Below are positions 51,330 to 60,313 of a DNA stretch of 64,000 bases, in pieces. The notes beneath the pieces are model-generated. The model was given only the letters and a program-made list of their open reading frames with translations, was not told the DNA's origin and did not search any database. The stretch covers positions 11,812,501 through 11,876,500 of the forward strand of contig NZ_JAQNDO010000001.1 in assembly GCF_028369105.1 (NCBI RefSeq). Reading direction: 5' to 3'. A program made the translations under genes and the position numbers. Source of the stretch: Polyangium mundeleinium (GTDB lineage Bacteria; Myxococcota_A; Polyangia; Polyangiales; Polyangiaceae). The stretch's first letter is position 1; every line of letters begins with the position of its first letter.

Positions 51330-54101
51330 ATGGCGACCCTCGAATTGAGCTTCGAATGCGGTGAGTCCTCGCTCTCGGTGCGCCGGTTCTCGATCCACGA
51401 GGCGGTCTCGACGCCGTTCACCGTCTCGATCTGGGCCCGCTCGGAGAGCCCCACGGTCGACGTCGCGGCCATCGCGGGCTACCCGGCGATCTTCAAGGTG
51501 CGCTCGGGCTACAAGAACCTCACGAGCGCCGACCTCCGCGTCTGGAGCGGCTACGTGAGCTTCATGGAGCAGACGCACGCCGAGCGCCGGCAGACGAAGG
51601 TGCACTCGACGTACCATTTCCGGATCGTGCCGCACCTCTGGCTCACCGACCAGCGGCGCAATCACCGGATCTTCCAGCACCTCTCGATCCCCGACATCGT
51701 GGACAAGATCCTCGACGAGTGGGGCATCAAGCGCGCGTGGAAGATCGACCGCGGCAAATACCCGAAGCACGAATTCAGGGTCCAGTACGGGGAGACCGAA
51801 TTCACGTTCATCAGCCGGCTCCTCGAAGAGGCCGGCATCGCCTACACGTTCCCCGACGTGGACGATTCGGGCTCGCTGCTCACGCTCAGCGACGCGTTGC
51901 ACACGAACGCGCCGCGCCCGGGGGCGCCCGTGCCGTACGAGCACAACCCGACGATGGAAGCCGAGCGGGAGTTCATCTCGCGCATCGCGCTCGTGCGCGA
52001 GGTGCGCCCCGGCGCGCTCGTGATCCGCGATTACGACTTCCGGCGGCCCGATTACAAGCTCATCGGCGAGGCGCCGAAGGCCGGCGACGAGGCGCGGTTC
52101 GAGCAGTACCATTACATCGCGGGCGGCATGTTCGTCGAGGCGGGGCGGGGCGGTGGCACCCCCGTGGCCGACGACAAGGGCGTCGCGCGGCACGACGACG
52201 CGACGGGCACGGCGCGCGCGACGCGGGCGCTCGAGGCGGCGCGCGCGGATCGCGGCGGGATTGCTTTCGAGAGCAACCTGAACGACCTCACGCCGGGCGT
52301 CGTGTTCCGCATCGACAACCACCCGCACGCGGACGTCGCGCGGCCCATGCTGACGACGGACACGATCTTCGAGGGGACGGCGGAGGGGGAATGGCAGATC
52401 GTCGGGCACGCCGTCTTCGCGGACGTCGCCTACAGGCCGCCGCTCGCCACGCCGCGGCCGGAGGTGCTCGGCGTGCAATCCGTGCGGGTCGTCGGGCCTC
52501 AAACGGGGGACGATGTCGACCAGGCGATCCACGTCGACGAATTCGGCCGCATTCGCGTGCAGTTCCCCTGGGACCGGCATGGCGAGAGCGACGAAAACAG
52601 CTCCTGCTGGATCCGCGTCGAGGAGGGCTGGGGCGGCACGGGATATGGCTGGCTCAACCTGCCGCGCGTGGGGCAGGAGGTCCTCGTGACGTTCATCGAG
52701 GGCGATCCGGACCGGCCCGTCATCGCGGGCAGGCTCTACAACCCGGAAAAACCCGTCCCTTACGCGCTGCCCGAGCACAAGACGGTCAGCACGTGGAAGA
52801 GCCAGTCGATCCCGAGCCAGAATGGCTTCAACGAGATCAAGTACGAGGACCAGAAGGGCGAGGAGCTCTTCTTCATGCAGGCGGAGAAGAACCTGCGCAA
52901 GCTCGTCAAGAACGACGAGATCGACACCGTCGGCAATGTCCGCGACAAACACGTGACGGGCATGTTGCTGGAGACCGTGGGCAAGGACCGGGTGCAGGTG
53001 ACGAACGAGAAGCGCCTCGAAATGACGGGGCGCCTGCACCACATCCGGATCGGGCGCCACCGCTTCCAGCTCATCCGCAAGGACGAGACCGAATACAACT
53101 TCAGCCACCGCCGCCTGCTCGTCTTCAAGAACAAGGACGTCGTCGTCCGCGGGCACAAGCGCGAGCGCAACGAGTGGGACCTGCACGTCCGCGTGAAAGA
53201 GGACCGCAAGGACCGGACGGGCAAGGATCACTCGCTCATGGTCTACCAGGAGCGGCACGAGAAGGTCGGCAGCGATTACGCGCGCGAGACGGGCAAGGAG
53301 CTCCATTTCAAGGTCGGCGAGGAGCTCGTCGGCGAGACGAAGGACGCCACCCTGAAGGGGCCGGGCGGATTCGTGCGGATCGACATGACCGGGGTCGTGA
53401 TCTCGGGGACGAAGGTCGATATCAACGTGAGCGGCCGAGCCGGGCATGGGCATGGCTCGCACCCGAAAGAGATCGCGAAGGCCAAGGAGGCGAAGACGGA
53501 GACCGGCTTCACCCACGTGCCCGAGAAATCGCCGGCGTTCGCGACGGTCTCGGCGCTCGCGGAGACGCTCAAGCCCAAGATTCCGCGCAAGGGGCCCGCG
53601 GCCGTTCGTTATGCGGCGCTCATGAGCATCGCGCTCGAAGGCAACGTGACCACGCCGCCGAGCGGCGCCGTGTTCTGGTCGGGCGGCGGCGACAAGGCGG
53701 GGTACGTGGCCGAGCAGCTCGCGAGAGAACGCTCGGCGGGCGGCACGCCGAGCGCGCGCCTCGAAATGACCCCGGGCGGCGACGCGCTCGTGAAGGCCGC
53801 GGACGGCGACGCGTGGGAGGTCCAGGACAAGGCCTGGCGCGCGATCTCGGGCAGGCTCGCGGACGGCGCGAGCGGCGAGATCAACGTGGTCGTCTCCTAC
53901 ATGCCGCTCGGCATGTCGGCGATCTTCCGCGAGGAGGTGCAAGTCCTCCTCGACAATGAGAAATACACGTCGATCAACGTCCTTTTGATGCAAGAGAGCG
54001 CGACGGGCAAATACACGGACAAGGCCGGAAAAACCTACGACCTCGTCCCCGTGCCGCTCGAGGACGTGCTGGCGGTGCCCCCGCCGAAGAAGGCATCATG
54101 A
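51330..54101 (+). CDS. VgrG with a C-terminal CD38-like (ADP-ribosyl cyclase) toxin domain
   Basis: A 923-residue evolved VgrG. Residues 1-700 are a standard spike (RRFSIHEAVSTPFTVSIWAR, HVDEFGRIRVQFPWDRHG, beta-helix). An Ala/Lys linker follows, then a C-terminal domain of about 150 residues. This domain shows the order FWSGG (Trp783), RLEMTPGG (Glu812), AWRAISGRLADGASGEINVVV (Trp836) and FREEVQVLLDN (Glu868/869). These match the catalytic pattern of ADP-ribosyl cyclase/CD38: active-site Trp, Glu of TLEDT, second Trp, then catalytic Glu. I infer an NAD-destroying effector. The following gene overlaps it by four bases. Confidence 0.85.
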   Translation: MATLELSFECGESSLSVRRFSIHEAVSTPFTVSIWARSESPTVDVAAIAGYPAIFKVRSGYKNLTSADLRVWSGYVSFMEQTHAERRQTKVHSTYHFRIVPHLWLTDQRRNHRIFQHLSIPDIVDKILDEWGIKRAWKIDRGKYPKHEFRVQYGETEFTFISRLLEEAGIAYTFPDVDDSGSLLTLSDALHTNAPRPGAPVPYEHNPTMEAEREFISRIALVREVRPGALVIRDYDFRRPDYKLIGEAPKAGDEARFEQYHYIAGGMFVEAGRGGGTPVADDKGVARHDDATGTARATRALEAARADRGGIAFESNLNDLTPGVVFRIDNHPHADVARPMLTTDTIFEGTAEGEWQIVGHAVFADVAYRPPLATPRPEVLGVQSVRVVGPQTGDDVDQAIHVDEFGRIRVQFPWDRHGESDENSSCWIRVEEGWGGTGYGWLNLPRVGQEVLVTFIEGDPDRPVIAGRLYNPEKPVPYALPEHKTVSTWKSQSIPSQNGFNEIKYEDQKGEELFFMQAEKNLRKLVKNDEIDTVGNVRDKHVTGMLLETVGKDRVQVTNEKRLEMTGRLHHIRIGRHRFQLIRKDETEYNFSHRRLLVFKNKDVVVRGHKRERNEWDLHVRVKEDRKDRTGKDHSLMVYQERHEKVGSDYARETGKELHFKVGEELVGETKDATLKGPGGFVRIDMTGVVISGTKVDINVSGRAGHGHGSHPKEIAKAKEAKTETGFTHVPEKSPAFATVSALAETLKPKIPRKGPAAVRYAALMSIALEGNVTTPPSGAVFWSGGGDKAGYVAEQLARERSAGGTPSARLEMTPGGDALVKAADGDAWEVQDKAWRAISGRLADGASGEINVVVSYMPLGMSAIFREEVQVLLDNEKYTSINVLLMQESATGKYTDKAGKTYDLVPVPLEDVLAVPPPKKAS

Positions 54102-54724
54102 GCACCGAACAGCGATCCCAGGCATTCAAGCGTTTCGTCGACAGCGTCGAGAAGCCCGGTGAAGACTTCCGGGAGTCGGTCGACGTGGAGACGCTCCTCT
54201 CCCTCGAAAAAGAGGAGCGGCGCCCGGCCGAGGAGCTGCTCATGGAGCGGCTCTTGGTCGACGATTGGCGCGCGCCGGCCGCACTCGCCGCCGCAAAGAC
54301 GCGCGGCGCCGTCATGCCCATGCAAAGGGCCTTGCCCGACGCGAGCGGGCGCATGAAGGTGGCCATCGCGCGCGCGCTCGAAGACCTCGACGCGATTCCC
54401 AAGGCCGACCCGATCGTCGCGGAGGTGATTCGCGAGGGCGACGAGGACAGCGGTCCGCCGGCGGTGGTCGCGGCCGGGCAGATGAAATCACCGGAGATTC
54501 GCGACGCGCTCGCCTGGGCCTGCATTCATCACCCGTCGCGCGTGGTCCGTGTCAGCGCGGGCGCGACGCTTCTTTATATGGCAGGCCTCGCCAAAAGCCC
54601 GCTCGCGCTCGAGTTCCGCCCCCTCATTCGGGGCCTGCGCGAGGACGACGAGGCGACGCGGCGCGCCACGTTTGCGCAGATTTGCCACCTCGTCGGCATG
54701 CCGCCCGAGCTCGCCGATACCTGA
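54098..54724 (+). CDS. HEAT-repeat-like protein, candidate immunity protein
   Basis: A 208-residue cytoplasmic protein of repeated helix pairs like HEAT repeats (RAPAALAAAKTRGAVMPMQ, PPAVVAAGQMKSPEIRDALA, RVVRVSAGATLLYMAGLA). It starts inside the stop of the VgrG-toxin gene (ATGA), the usual place for an immunity gene. A cytoplasmic location would fit protection against an NAD-consuming toxin. The pairing is inferred from position only; it could also be an adaptor. Confidence 0.75.
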   Translation: MSTEQRSQAFKRFVDSVEKPGEDFRESVDVETLLSLEKEERRPAEELLMERLLVDDWRAPAALAAAKTRGAVMPMQRALPDASGRMKVAIARALEDLDAIPKADPIVAEVIREGDEDSGPPAVVAAGQMKSPEIRDALAWACIHHPSRVVRVSAGATLLYMAGLAKSPLALEFRPLIRGLREDDEATRRATFAQICHLVGMPPELADT

Positions 54725-54745
54725 TCTCACGCGGAGGAGCGCACC

Positions 54746-55432
54746 ATGTATCGTCTCACGGGTTCGGTCGGCCAGGGCGGGCGCAACGCGCACGACGACG
54801 TGCTTCTCGTCCAGAAACAGCTCAACAAGAACGCGCACATTGCGTCCGCGATCGGCACGTTGCCCGAGACCGGAATCATGGACGAGGCGACGCTGCGCGC
54901 GATCCTCGCGTTCCAGCGTTCCGTCGTGCGGCTCGGCTCGCCCGACGGGCGCGTCGATCCCCACGGACGAACCTGGCGCATGTTGCTCGGGGATCAGCCC
55001 CAGGCGACGAACGTGGCGTTCGTGCAGCTCTCGGGGGAAAACGGCAATTTTTATCTGTACGAGGCGCAGGACCGGGTCTGGGGCACGGCGTCGACCATTC
55101 AATCGATCCGGAACGTCGCCGCGGTGTTGAAGCCGCACGGGTTCGAGATCGCGATCGGGGACATCAGCTTCCAGCAAGGCGGCCGGATGGCGCCGCACGG
55201 CTCGCACCGGCGCGGCACGGATGTCGACATTCGGCCGGTGCGCGCGGACGGGCGACGGGCGCCGGTGACGATCACGGATCCGAATTACAGCCACGCGCGG
55301 ACGAAGCTGCTCGTGGAGGCGCTGCACGCAGAGCCGAACCTGAAGCTCATCCTGTTCAACGATTCGAAGATGGCCGGCGTGCGCTTCTGGGAAGGGCACC
55401 ACAACCATCTGCACGTGCGCTTCGAGGAGTAA
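54746..55432 (+). CDS. peptidoglycan-binding / MepA-like murein endopeptidase
   Basis: A 228-residue protein. An N-terminal peptidoglycan-binding repeat (residues ~1-85: DDVLLVQKQLNKN, ILAFQRSVV) is followed by an LAS-type metallopeptidase domain. The zinc ligands are visible as HGSHRRGTDVDI (His and Asp) and HHNHLHVRF (HxH), as in the penicillin-insensitive endopeptidase MepA. There is no signal peptide, so delivery by the adjacent type VI spikes into a target periplasm fits better than a housekeeping role. ATG at 54746 follows GGAGG. Confidence 0.85.
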   Translation: MYRLTGSVGQGGRNAHDDVLLVQKQLNKNAHIASAIGTLPETGIMDEATLRAILAFQRSVVRLGSPDGRVDPHGRTWRMLLGDQPQATNVAFVQLSGENGNFYLYEAQDRVWGTASTIQSIRNVAAVLKPHGFEIAIGDISFQQGGRMAPHGSHRRGTDVDIRPVRADGRRAPVTITDPNYSHARTKLLVEALHAEPNLKLILFNDSKMAGVRFWEGHHNHLHVRFEE

Positions 55433-55586
55433 CGAGCCGCCTCACGCGTGGTCCTCGGCCGGCTCGCCCGTTCGCGCGAGGGCAGGGATTGCACATCCGC
55501 GCAGGCACGCTCGGGGCGCGAGCATTGCTTCGCCTTCGAGGCACGGTTCGCGTCGATGGTCCACAGGCGCGCCTCGGAGGTACACC

Positions 55587-56009
55587 ATGGGTTACGTTCT
55601 GCGATCCCTGTTCGCGATGCTGCCCGTCCTGTCGATGGTCGCCCCTGCGGCGGCGAACGAGGCGAACATCCTGGCGAATACGCGATGGGAGCTCGAATCC
55701 CTGATCGAGGGAAGGACGATGTGGGAGCCCTCCGGGAGGACCGAGGTCACGCTGGAGTTCCAGGCGGACGGGACCGCGACTGGCAGAGCCCCCTGCAACT
55801 ACTACTTCGCCTCCTACACGGTCGAGGGTGACACGCTCTCGATGTCCTCCGCGGGGAGCACGAGAATGTTCTGCGAGGGCGTGATGGAACAGGAGGGCCG
55901 GTACCTCCGAGCGCTGGCGCAGGCCAACACCTTCCAGCTCGTGGGAGATGAACTGAGAATCGAGTACGGCAATGGGCAGGGCACGCTCATCTTCGAGAAA
56001 GATGACTGA
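55587..56009 (+). CDS. secreted META-domain protein
   Basis: A 140-residue exported protein with a Sec signal (MGYVLRSLFAMLPVLSMV, cleavage near PAAANE). It has a META/HslJ-like domain: NTRWELESLIEGR, VTLEFQADGTATGRAPCNYYFASY, then the YLRALAQANTFQLVGDELRI pattern. GGAGG precedes the ATG. Following the murein endopeptidase by about 150 bases, and located in the periplasm, it is a candidate immunity protein, though META proteins are also general envelope stress proteins. Confidence 0.8.
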   Translation: MGYVLRSLFAMLPVLSMVAPAAANEANILANTRWELESLIEGRTMWEPSGRTEVTLEFQADGTATGRAPCNYYFASYTVEGDTLSMSSAGSTRMFCEGVMEQEGRYLRALAQANTFQLVGDELRIEYGNGQGTLIFEKDD

Positions 56010-56027
56010 TGGCGAGACCTGCCCGCG

Positions 56028-58676
56028 TCAGCGCCGGTCGTGCGATGATTGCACCCGGCCGATGGCGAGCGCCTTGAGCGCGGCCGGGTGCGGCTCGTAC
56101 TGGTCTTCCTGGAAGTAGAGCTCGACGAGCAAGCGCGCGCGGAACTTCTGGAAGAGCGGGAGCTTTTTCGTGATGTCGTCCGGCAGGTAAACGGGCGCGG
56201 GGCGCGCGCCGGTGCCGGTGCTCGTATGCAAGTGGGCGCGGATCGCCGTCATGCCGAGGACCTGGCGCTTCTGGTAATGGCGCCCCTCGATGAGCGCGCG
56301 CTCCATTTGCATATCGAGCGCGTCGGGGCCGAGGGCGCGGCGGCCGCGCTGGTAGGCCTCGCGAATACGCGCCGTGTATCCCTCGACGATCGGCGCAGGG
56401 CAGAGCTGTTCGGGCGAGGTCAAGAATTCGCGGGCCTCGCGCAGCGCCGTCTTGAGCCCCTCGTCGGCGCCCGCGATGGGCGTCGCCACGGCCATGGCGG
56501 CTTCGAGGGTCTTCCGTTCGTCGAAGGGGAAAGAAAGCTCGCCGGCGAGCAGGAGCAAGGACGGGACGAACTTGTTGCCCGGTCGAACGGCCGCGCCGAG
56601 CTCGGCTTCGAGCTGATCGACGTCCTGGGAGGCGCCGCGCGAGAGGATCTCGAAGATGTCGCGCGTATCCTCGACGATGATCGGGTCCTTCGTCGGGGCC
56701 GGATCGTTCAGCGACTCGTCGGCGGCCTCGTCCTCCATTTCGTCGAGAATGGCGCGCCAGACGGGCACGCGGCAGATGCGCGCGACGCTCTCGGGGTTGT
56801 ACCAGATCAAATGCAGGACGTCGCGCGCGTCGAGCCGACCCGAGGGGCGGACGCCCGCGCCGAAGGCCGTGGCCGGGAGGCGGCCGTCGTCCCGTTTGCC
56901 CGCGGTCGTCGTTGCATTCGAGGGGCCCGCCGCCGCATTGCTGGCGCCGAGGACGCCGGCGCTCGCATCCTGCGGGGACGCTTGTGCCGCGGCGGCCGAG
57001 GCGGCGACGACGACCTGGCCAATGGATTGCCCGGCCGGGGCCTCCCCACGGCTGATGCCTGCACCCCACACGCTATCGTCGGCAGGACGGGACGCGCCGC
57101 CCGGCTGCGAGCCGCGCGGGACGGGCGGCGGCGGCTGCACGGGCGCGGGCGGCGGCGGGGCCACGACGGGCGGCGGCGGGGCCACGACGGGCGACGGCGG
57201 CGCCGCGGGCGGCTGCCCGGGCATACTCTGCGCACTCCAGCCCGACGACGAGCTCCGCGCCGGGGGCGGAGGCGGCGCCTTCGGCGCTTGCGGCGCTTGC
57301 GGTGCTTGCGGCGCTTGCGGTGCTTGCGGCGCGGGGGTCGCGGTGGGCCAGGGGTTTGCGGCCTGGCTTGGCTTGGCAAACGGGAGCCCGCCCGAGGGCG
57401 TCGTCCGCTCGTCCCATATCGCCCGCGGCTGCGCCGGCTGCGCGCTCGTGGCGGCGAAGGGAAGCCCGCCCGATTGCGTCGTGCGTTCGTCGGTGATGTT
57501 GTGGGCGGGCGCGGCGGCCCTCACGAACGGGAGCGCGCCTTTCTGCCGCGGCGCCGGACCCCCGTGCAGATCCGTGGGAATGACGGTATCGATCCCCTCG
57601 TCGTCGGCCGCGATCATCGTCATCGTCGCGGCGCGCGGCTTCGGCGGCGGAGGAATGACCGGCTCCGGGCTCACGGGCCTCCCGGGGACGGCCGGCGCGA
57701 TGGCGACGACATTCGTGGCCTCTTCGAGCGTCACCACGATGCGGCCCGGCTCTTCGAGGCGTTCGAGCTGAATACGGCCGCGGAACGTCAACGTCGCGAG
57801 CTGGCGATCGGTGTCGATCCAGAGCGTATCGCAGGCCAAGGCAAGGACCTGCGTGCCGCCCCGACCTTCGAGCACGGCGCGGGGGCGGAGCCCCGGCAGG
57901 TTCGTGACGAGGCGGGGGATTTGCGGGTGCATGTTTTCGAGGACGATGCGCGCGTCCTCGGCGAGCTCGCCGAGCTGCTGGTCGCCGGGCGCGACATTGA
58001 AATACGAACGATCGAGGTCCTCGGGCAAAGGGGCCGCAATGAGGGAATGCGGGGTGAAGCTCGCGGCATACCGGCCGAGCTTTCCGTGGCGGAGCGGCCA
58101 GCCCGGGGCGACCGGGCCAAACCCGACGGGCGCGATGGGGGTGCTGGCGGAGCTGACGAGGAGGCCCGGCGGCTGGAGGTTCGGCAGCTTGATGCGGCCG
58201 AAGGAGTCGCGGACGTCCACACGCACGCCGACGGGGTTCGAGGTATCGGGGCCGCCCGCGGCGCGCTCGTACGCGAGCGACATGCGGGCGAATCGCTGGC
58301 CCTCGACGAGGGCGCCCTCGGCGGTGAAGGTGCGGTCCTGGTGGACCTCGATCGATTTGTCGAGGTCGCCGACGATGAGACGCGCGAAGAGGGAGCGGAC
58401 GGGTTGTCCTTGCGGCGCGAACGCGGAGCCGACGAGCGTGACGTCGATGCGCGGCTTGAGGGGGGCGAGGTCGCTCGCGGCGAAGAGGCTCCGGGCGTCG
58501 TCGTCGTCCCAGTGGGAGTCCTCCTCGTGCACCGGCTCCTGGGCCGGGGCGAGGGGCGATTTTCCGGGCTGGATCTGGCACGTCGCCTTGGCGACGAACG
58601 TGAGGGTCCAGGCGCCGGGTCCGGACTGCCAGATCATCGACGCGACCGGCAGCGGGGAGAGGGATACGACCTCCAT
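56028..58676 (-). CDS. DUF2169 protein of the type VI system
   Basis: An 882-residue DUF2169 protein, a family found with type VI effector loci. The N-terminal domain begins MEVVSLSPLPVASMIWQSGP and includes TFVAKATCQIQPG, KPRIDVTLVGSAFAPQGQPV and FNVAPGDQQLGELAEDARIVLENMHP. The middle (residues ~340-540) is low-complexity, with AQP, a run of QAP triplets and many Pro. The C-terminal ~300 residues contain RVPVWRAILDEMEDEA, then helices. It faces the effector operon. The family may act in effector loading. Confidence 0.85.
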   Translation of the reverse strand: MEVVSLSPLPVASMIWQSGPGAWTLTFVAKATCQIQPGKSPLAPAQEPVHEEDSHWDDDDARSLFAASDLAPLKPRIDVTLVGSAFAPQGQPVRSLFARLIVGDLDKSIEVHQDRTFTAEGALVEGQRFARMSLAYERAAGGPDTSNPVGVRVDVRDSFGRIKLPNLQPPGLLVSSASTPIAPVGFGPVAPGWPLRHGKLGRYAASFTPHSLIAAPLPEDLDRSYFNVAPGDQQLGELAEDARIVLENMHPQIPRLVTNLPGLRPRAVLEGRGGTQVLALACDTLWIDTDRQLATLTFRGRIQLERLEEPGRIVVTLEEATNVVAIAPAVPGRPVSPEPVIPPPPKPRAATMTMIAADDEGIDTVIPTDLHGGPAPRQKGALPFVRAAAPAHNITDERTTQSGGLPFAATSAQPAQPRAIWDERTTPSGGLPFAKPSQAANPWPTATPAPQAPQAPQAPQAPQAPKAPPPPPARSSSSGWSAQSMPGQPPAAPPSPVVAPPPPVVAPPPPAPVQPPPPVPRGSQPGGASRPADDSVWGAGISRGEAPAGQSIGQVVVAASAAAAQASPQDASAGVLGASNAAAGPSNATTTAGKRDDGRLPATAFGAGVRPSGRLDARDVLHLIWYNPESVARICRVPVWRAILDEMEDEAADESLNDPAPTKDPIIVEDTRDIFEILSRGASQDVDQLEAELGAAVRPGNKFVPSLLLLAGELSFPFDERKTLEAAMAVATPIAGADEGLKTALREAREFLTSPEQLCPAPIVEGYTARIREAYQRGRRALGPDALDMQMERALIEGRHYQKRQVLGMTAIRAHLHTSTGTGARPAPVYLPDDITKKLPLFQKFRARLLVELYFQEDQYEPHPAALKALAIGRVQSSHDRR

Positions 58677-58714
58677 TCGGCGAGGTTAAACCATCGGACT
58701 CCCCCGTTACCAGG

Positions 58715-59530
58715 TCATTGCATCGAAGCGCCGCCGTTCGGATCCGGCGGCAGCGGAGGCCTCCGCGCGAGCAGGTCGAGGGCGGCGGAGCGAAGCACGG
58801 CGGGGACCTGGGTCGACGCTGCGACGTCGGCGAGCTCGTGGCGGAGGAGCTGCGAGAGGACGGGCACGGAGAGCTCGGGCGGCGTGCCGGGATTCAGGAC
58901 GAACGCCATGCGCACGCGGGCGCGGGCCATCCAGCGCGCGGAGCGAGCGACCTCGGAGGCGATTTCGGGCTTTTGCGGCCGCTTGGCGGCGATACGGACG
59001 ACGTCGTCCTCGGTGAGGCGCGGATTGGCGAGCAGGTTCTCGATGACGCGCGGATGCGGGTCGGCGAGGAGTTTGTCGAGGATCCCGCGCGAGGGCTTGC
59101 GCGCGAGGGCACGGCGCTCGCCGAGGGAGAGCGGCCGGCCGCCGGGTTCGAGGGCGATGCCGCGGTGCTCGATCGGCGAGACGGCGTGGGGTTCGGCGTG
59201 TTTGACTTTGCGGCGGAGGAGGCGGGCGAGGGCGAGGAGCGAGGTGTCCTTGGCGACGACGCGGAGGGCGCCGACGAAGCCGGCGTGCAGGGGGTCGCCG
59301 AGGAGCGGGAGCAAGGCGGCGAGGACCTCGCGGGCGGGGGCTTCCGTCTGTTCGGCGCGGGTGGCGATCTCGTCGAGGGCGCGGGCCGCGACGGACGCGC
59401 CGGCGTCTTCGAGGGTGCGCAGGACGAGCGCGGTGCGCATGCCGAGGTCGGCGAGCGCGGGGACGACCTTGCAGAGGCGCGCGGCGAGGGCCGCGGAGGG
59501 ATCGTCGGAGGCGGTGGAGCCGGGCTTCAA
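58715..59530 (-). CDS. helical-repeat hypothetical protein
   Basis: A 271-residue protein of short helical repeats (LGMRTALVLRTLEDAG, PREVLAALLPLLGDPLHAGF-like units, KLLADPHPRVIENLLANPRL). The last resembles DUF2336 or HEAT repeats. The longest version starts at TTG (59530) without a clear ribosome site; ATG near 59440 is an alternative. It lies 38 bases upstream of the DUF2169 gene on the same strand and probably belongs to that operon. A 43-bp repeat array lies directly upstream. Confidence 0.7.
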   Translation of the reverse strand: MKPGSTASDDPSAALAARLCKVVPALADLGMRTALVLRTLEDAGASVAARALDEIATRAEQTEAPAREVLAALLPLLGDPLHAGFVGALRVVAKDTSLLALARLLRRKVKHAEPHAVSPIEHRGIALEPGGRPLSLGERRALARKPSRGILDKLLADPHPRVIENLLANPRLTEDDVVRIAAKRPQKPEIASEVARSARWMARARVRMAFVLNPGTPPELSVPVLSQLLRHELADVAASTQVPAVLRSAALDLLARRPPLPPDPNGGASMQ

Positions 59531-59589
59531 GGGGAAGCGGACACCGTAGCAGGAACGAGGGGGTGGCAGGGTCGATCGATGTCGCGGAC

Positions 59590-59932
59590 GGGCTCGGCGA
59601 TGTCGTCGGGCCGAGTGGACGATCTCGTCGGGTCGGGTCGACGATCGCGCGGGTGCCGTCGACGATGGCGCGGGCCGGGGCGACGATCTCGTCGGGCCGG
59701 GTCGACGATCACGCGGGCGCCGTCGACGATGTCGCGGGCCGGGTCGACGATGTCCTCGGGCCGGGTCGACGATCGCGCGGGCGCCGTCGACGATGTCCTC
59801 GGGCCGGGTCGACGATCGCGCGGGCGCCGTCGACGATGTCCTCGGGCCGGGTCGACGATCGCGCGGGCGCCGTCGACGATGTCCTCGGGCGCGCTCGACG
59901 ATTTCGCGGGCGCGCTCGATGACCTCTGGTCA
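59590..59932. repeat. tandem array of 43-bp units built on GTCGACGAT
   Basis: The octamer TCGACGAT occurs twelve times here, eleven of them as GTCGACGAT. The cleanest part repeats with a 43-base period: GATGTCCTCG begins at 59749, 59792, 59835 and 59878. Each period holds two halves of about 21 and 22 bases, one with CGGGCCGG and one with GGGCGCC before GTCGACGAT. Degenerate copies extend left to about 59590. Because 43 is not a multiple of three, the array is not a protein repeat. The rest of the 783-base gap 59531-60313 shows no supported gene. Confidence 0.85.
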
Positions 59933-60313
59933 AGCCGTCTCGCGGGCAAGGAAGCGGACCTCGCAAGCGAGGTCGACGATGGTCGCGCGAGGCGACGGGC
60001 AAAGGTCGGCGGCAAGGTCGCCGTTCATGCCTGCGGCTGGACGTGACGAGCGCAGATACGCCCGGGGGATGCAAACGAATCGTCTCGGCGAATGGATTGC
60101 GTGCCCGTGAGAATACGCGGACCTCGTGGCGGCACACGCCATGCGCTCGTACGCGCGGATGGCTCGACGCTCCACGGCCGGCCCCCGTCGTTTCCGTATC
60201 TGGCACGGACATCGCAATGGAGTGTGGCCAGCCGTCGGCGTGGGGCTCTCCCCACGTGCAAAGCGGATCACGCTCGGACACCTCGCTCGCGATGAGGAAG
60301 GAAGGGACTTGGC

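Noticed and set aside
49146-53993. Very long antisense open frame opposite the type VI effector operon (over 1,600 codons)
   Set aside because: It is His/Arg/Leu/Val-rich with no domain, lies opposite well-supported VgrG and lipase genes, and is the usual by-product of high GC3 coding on the other strand.
59563-60015. Open frames across the 43-bp repeats on both strands
   Set aside because: The period is not a multiple of three, so the peptide changes frame between repeats; the reading is a by-product of repeat composition.
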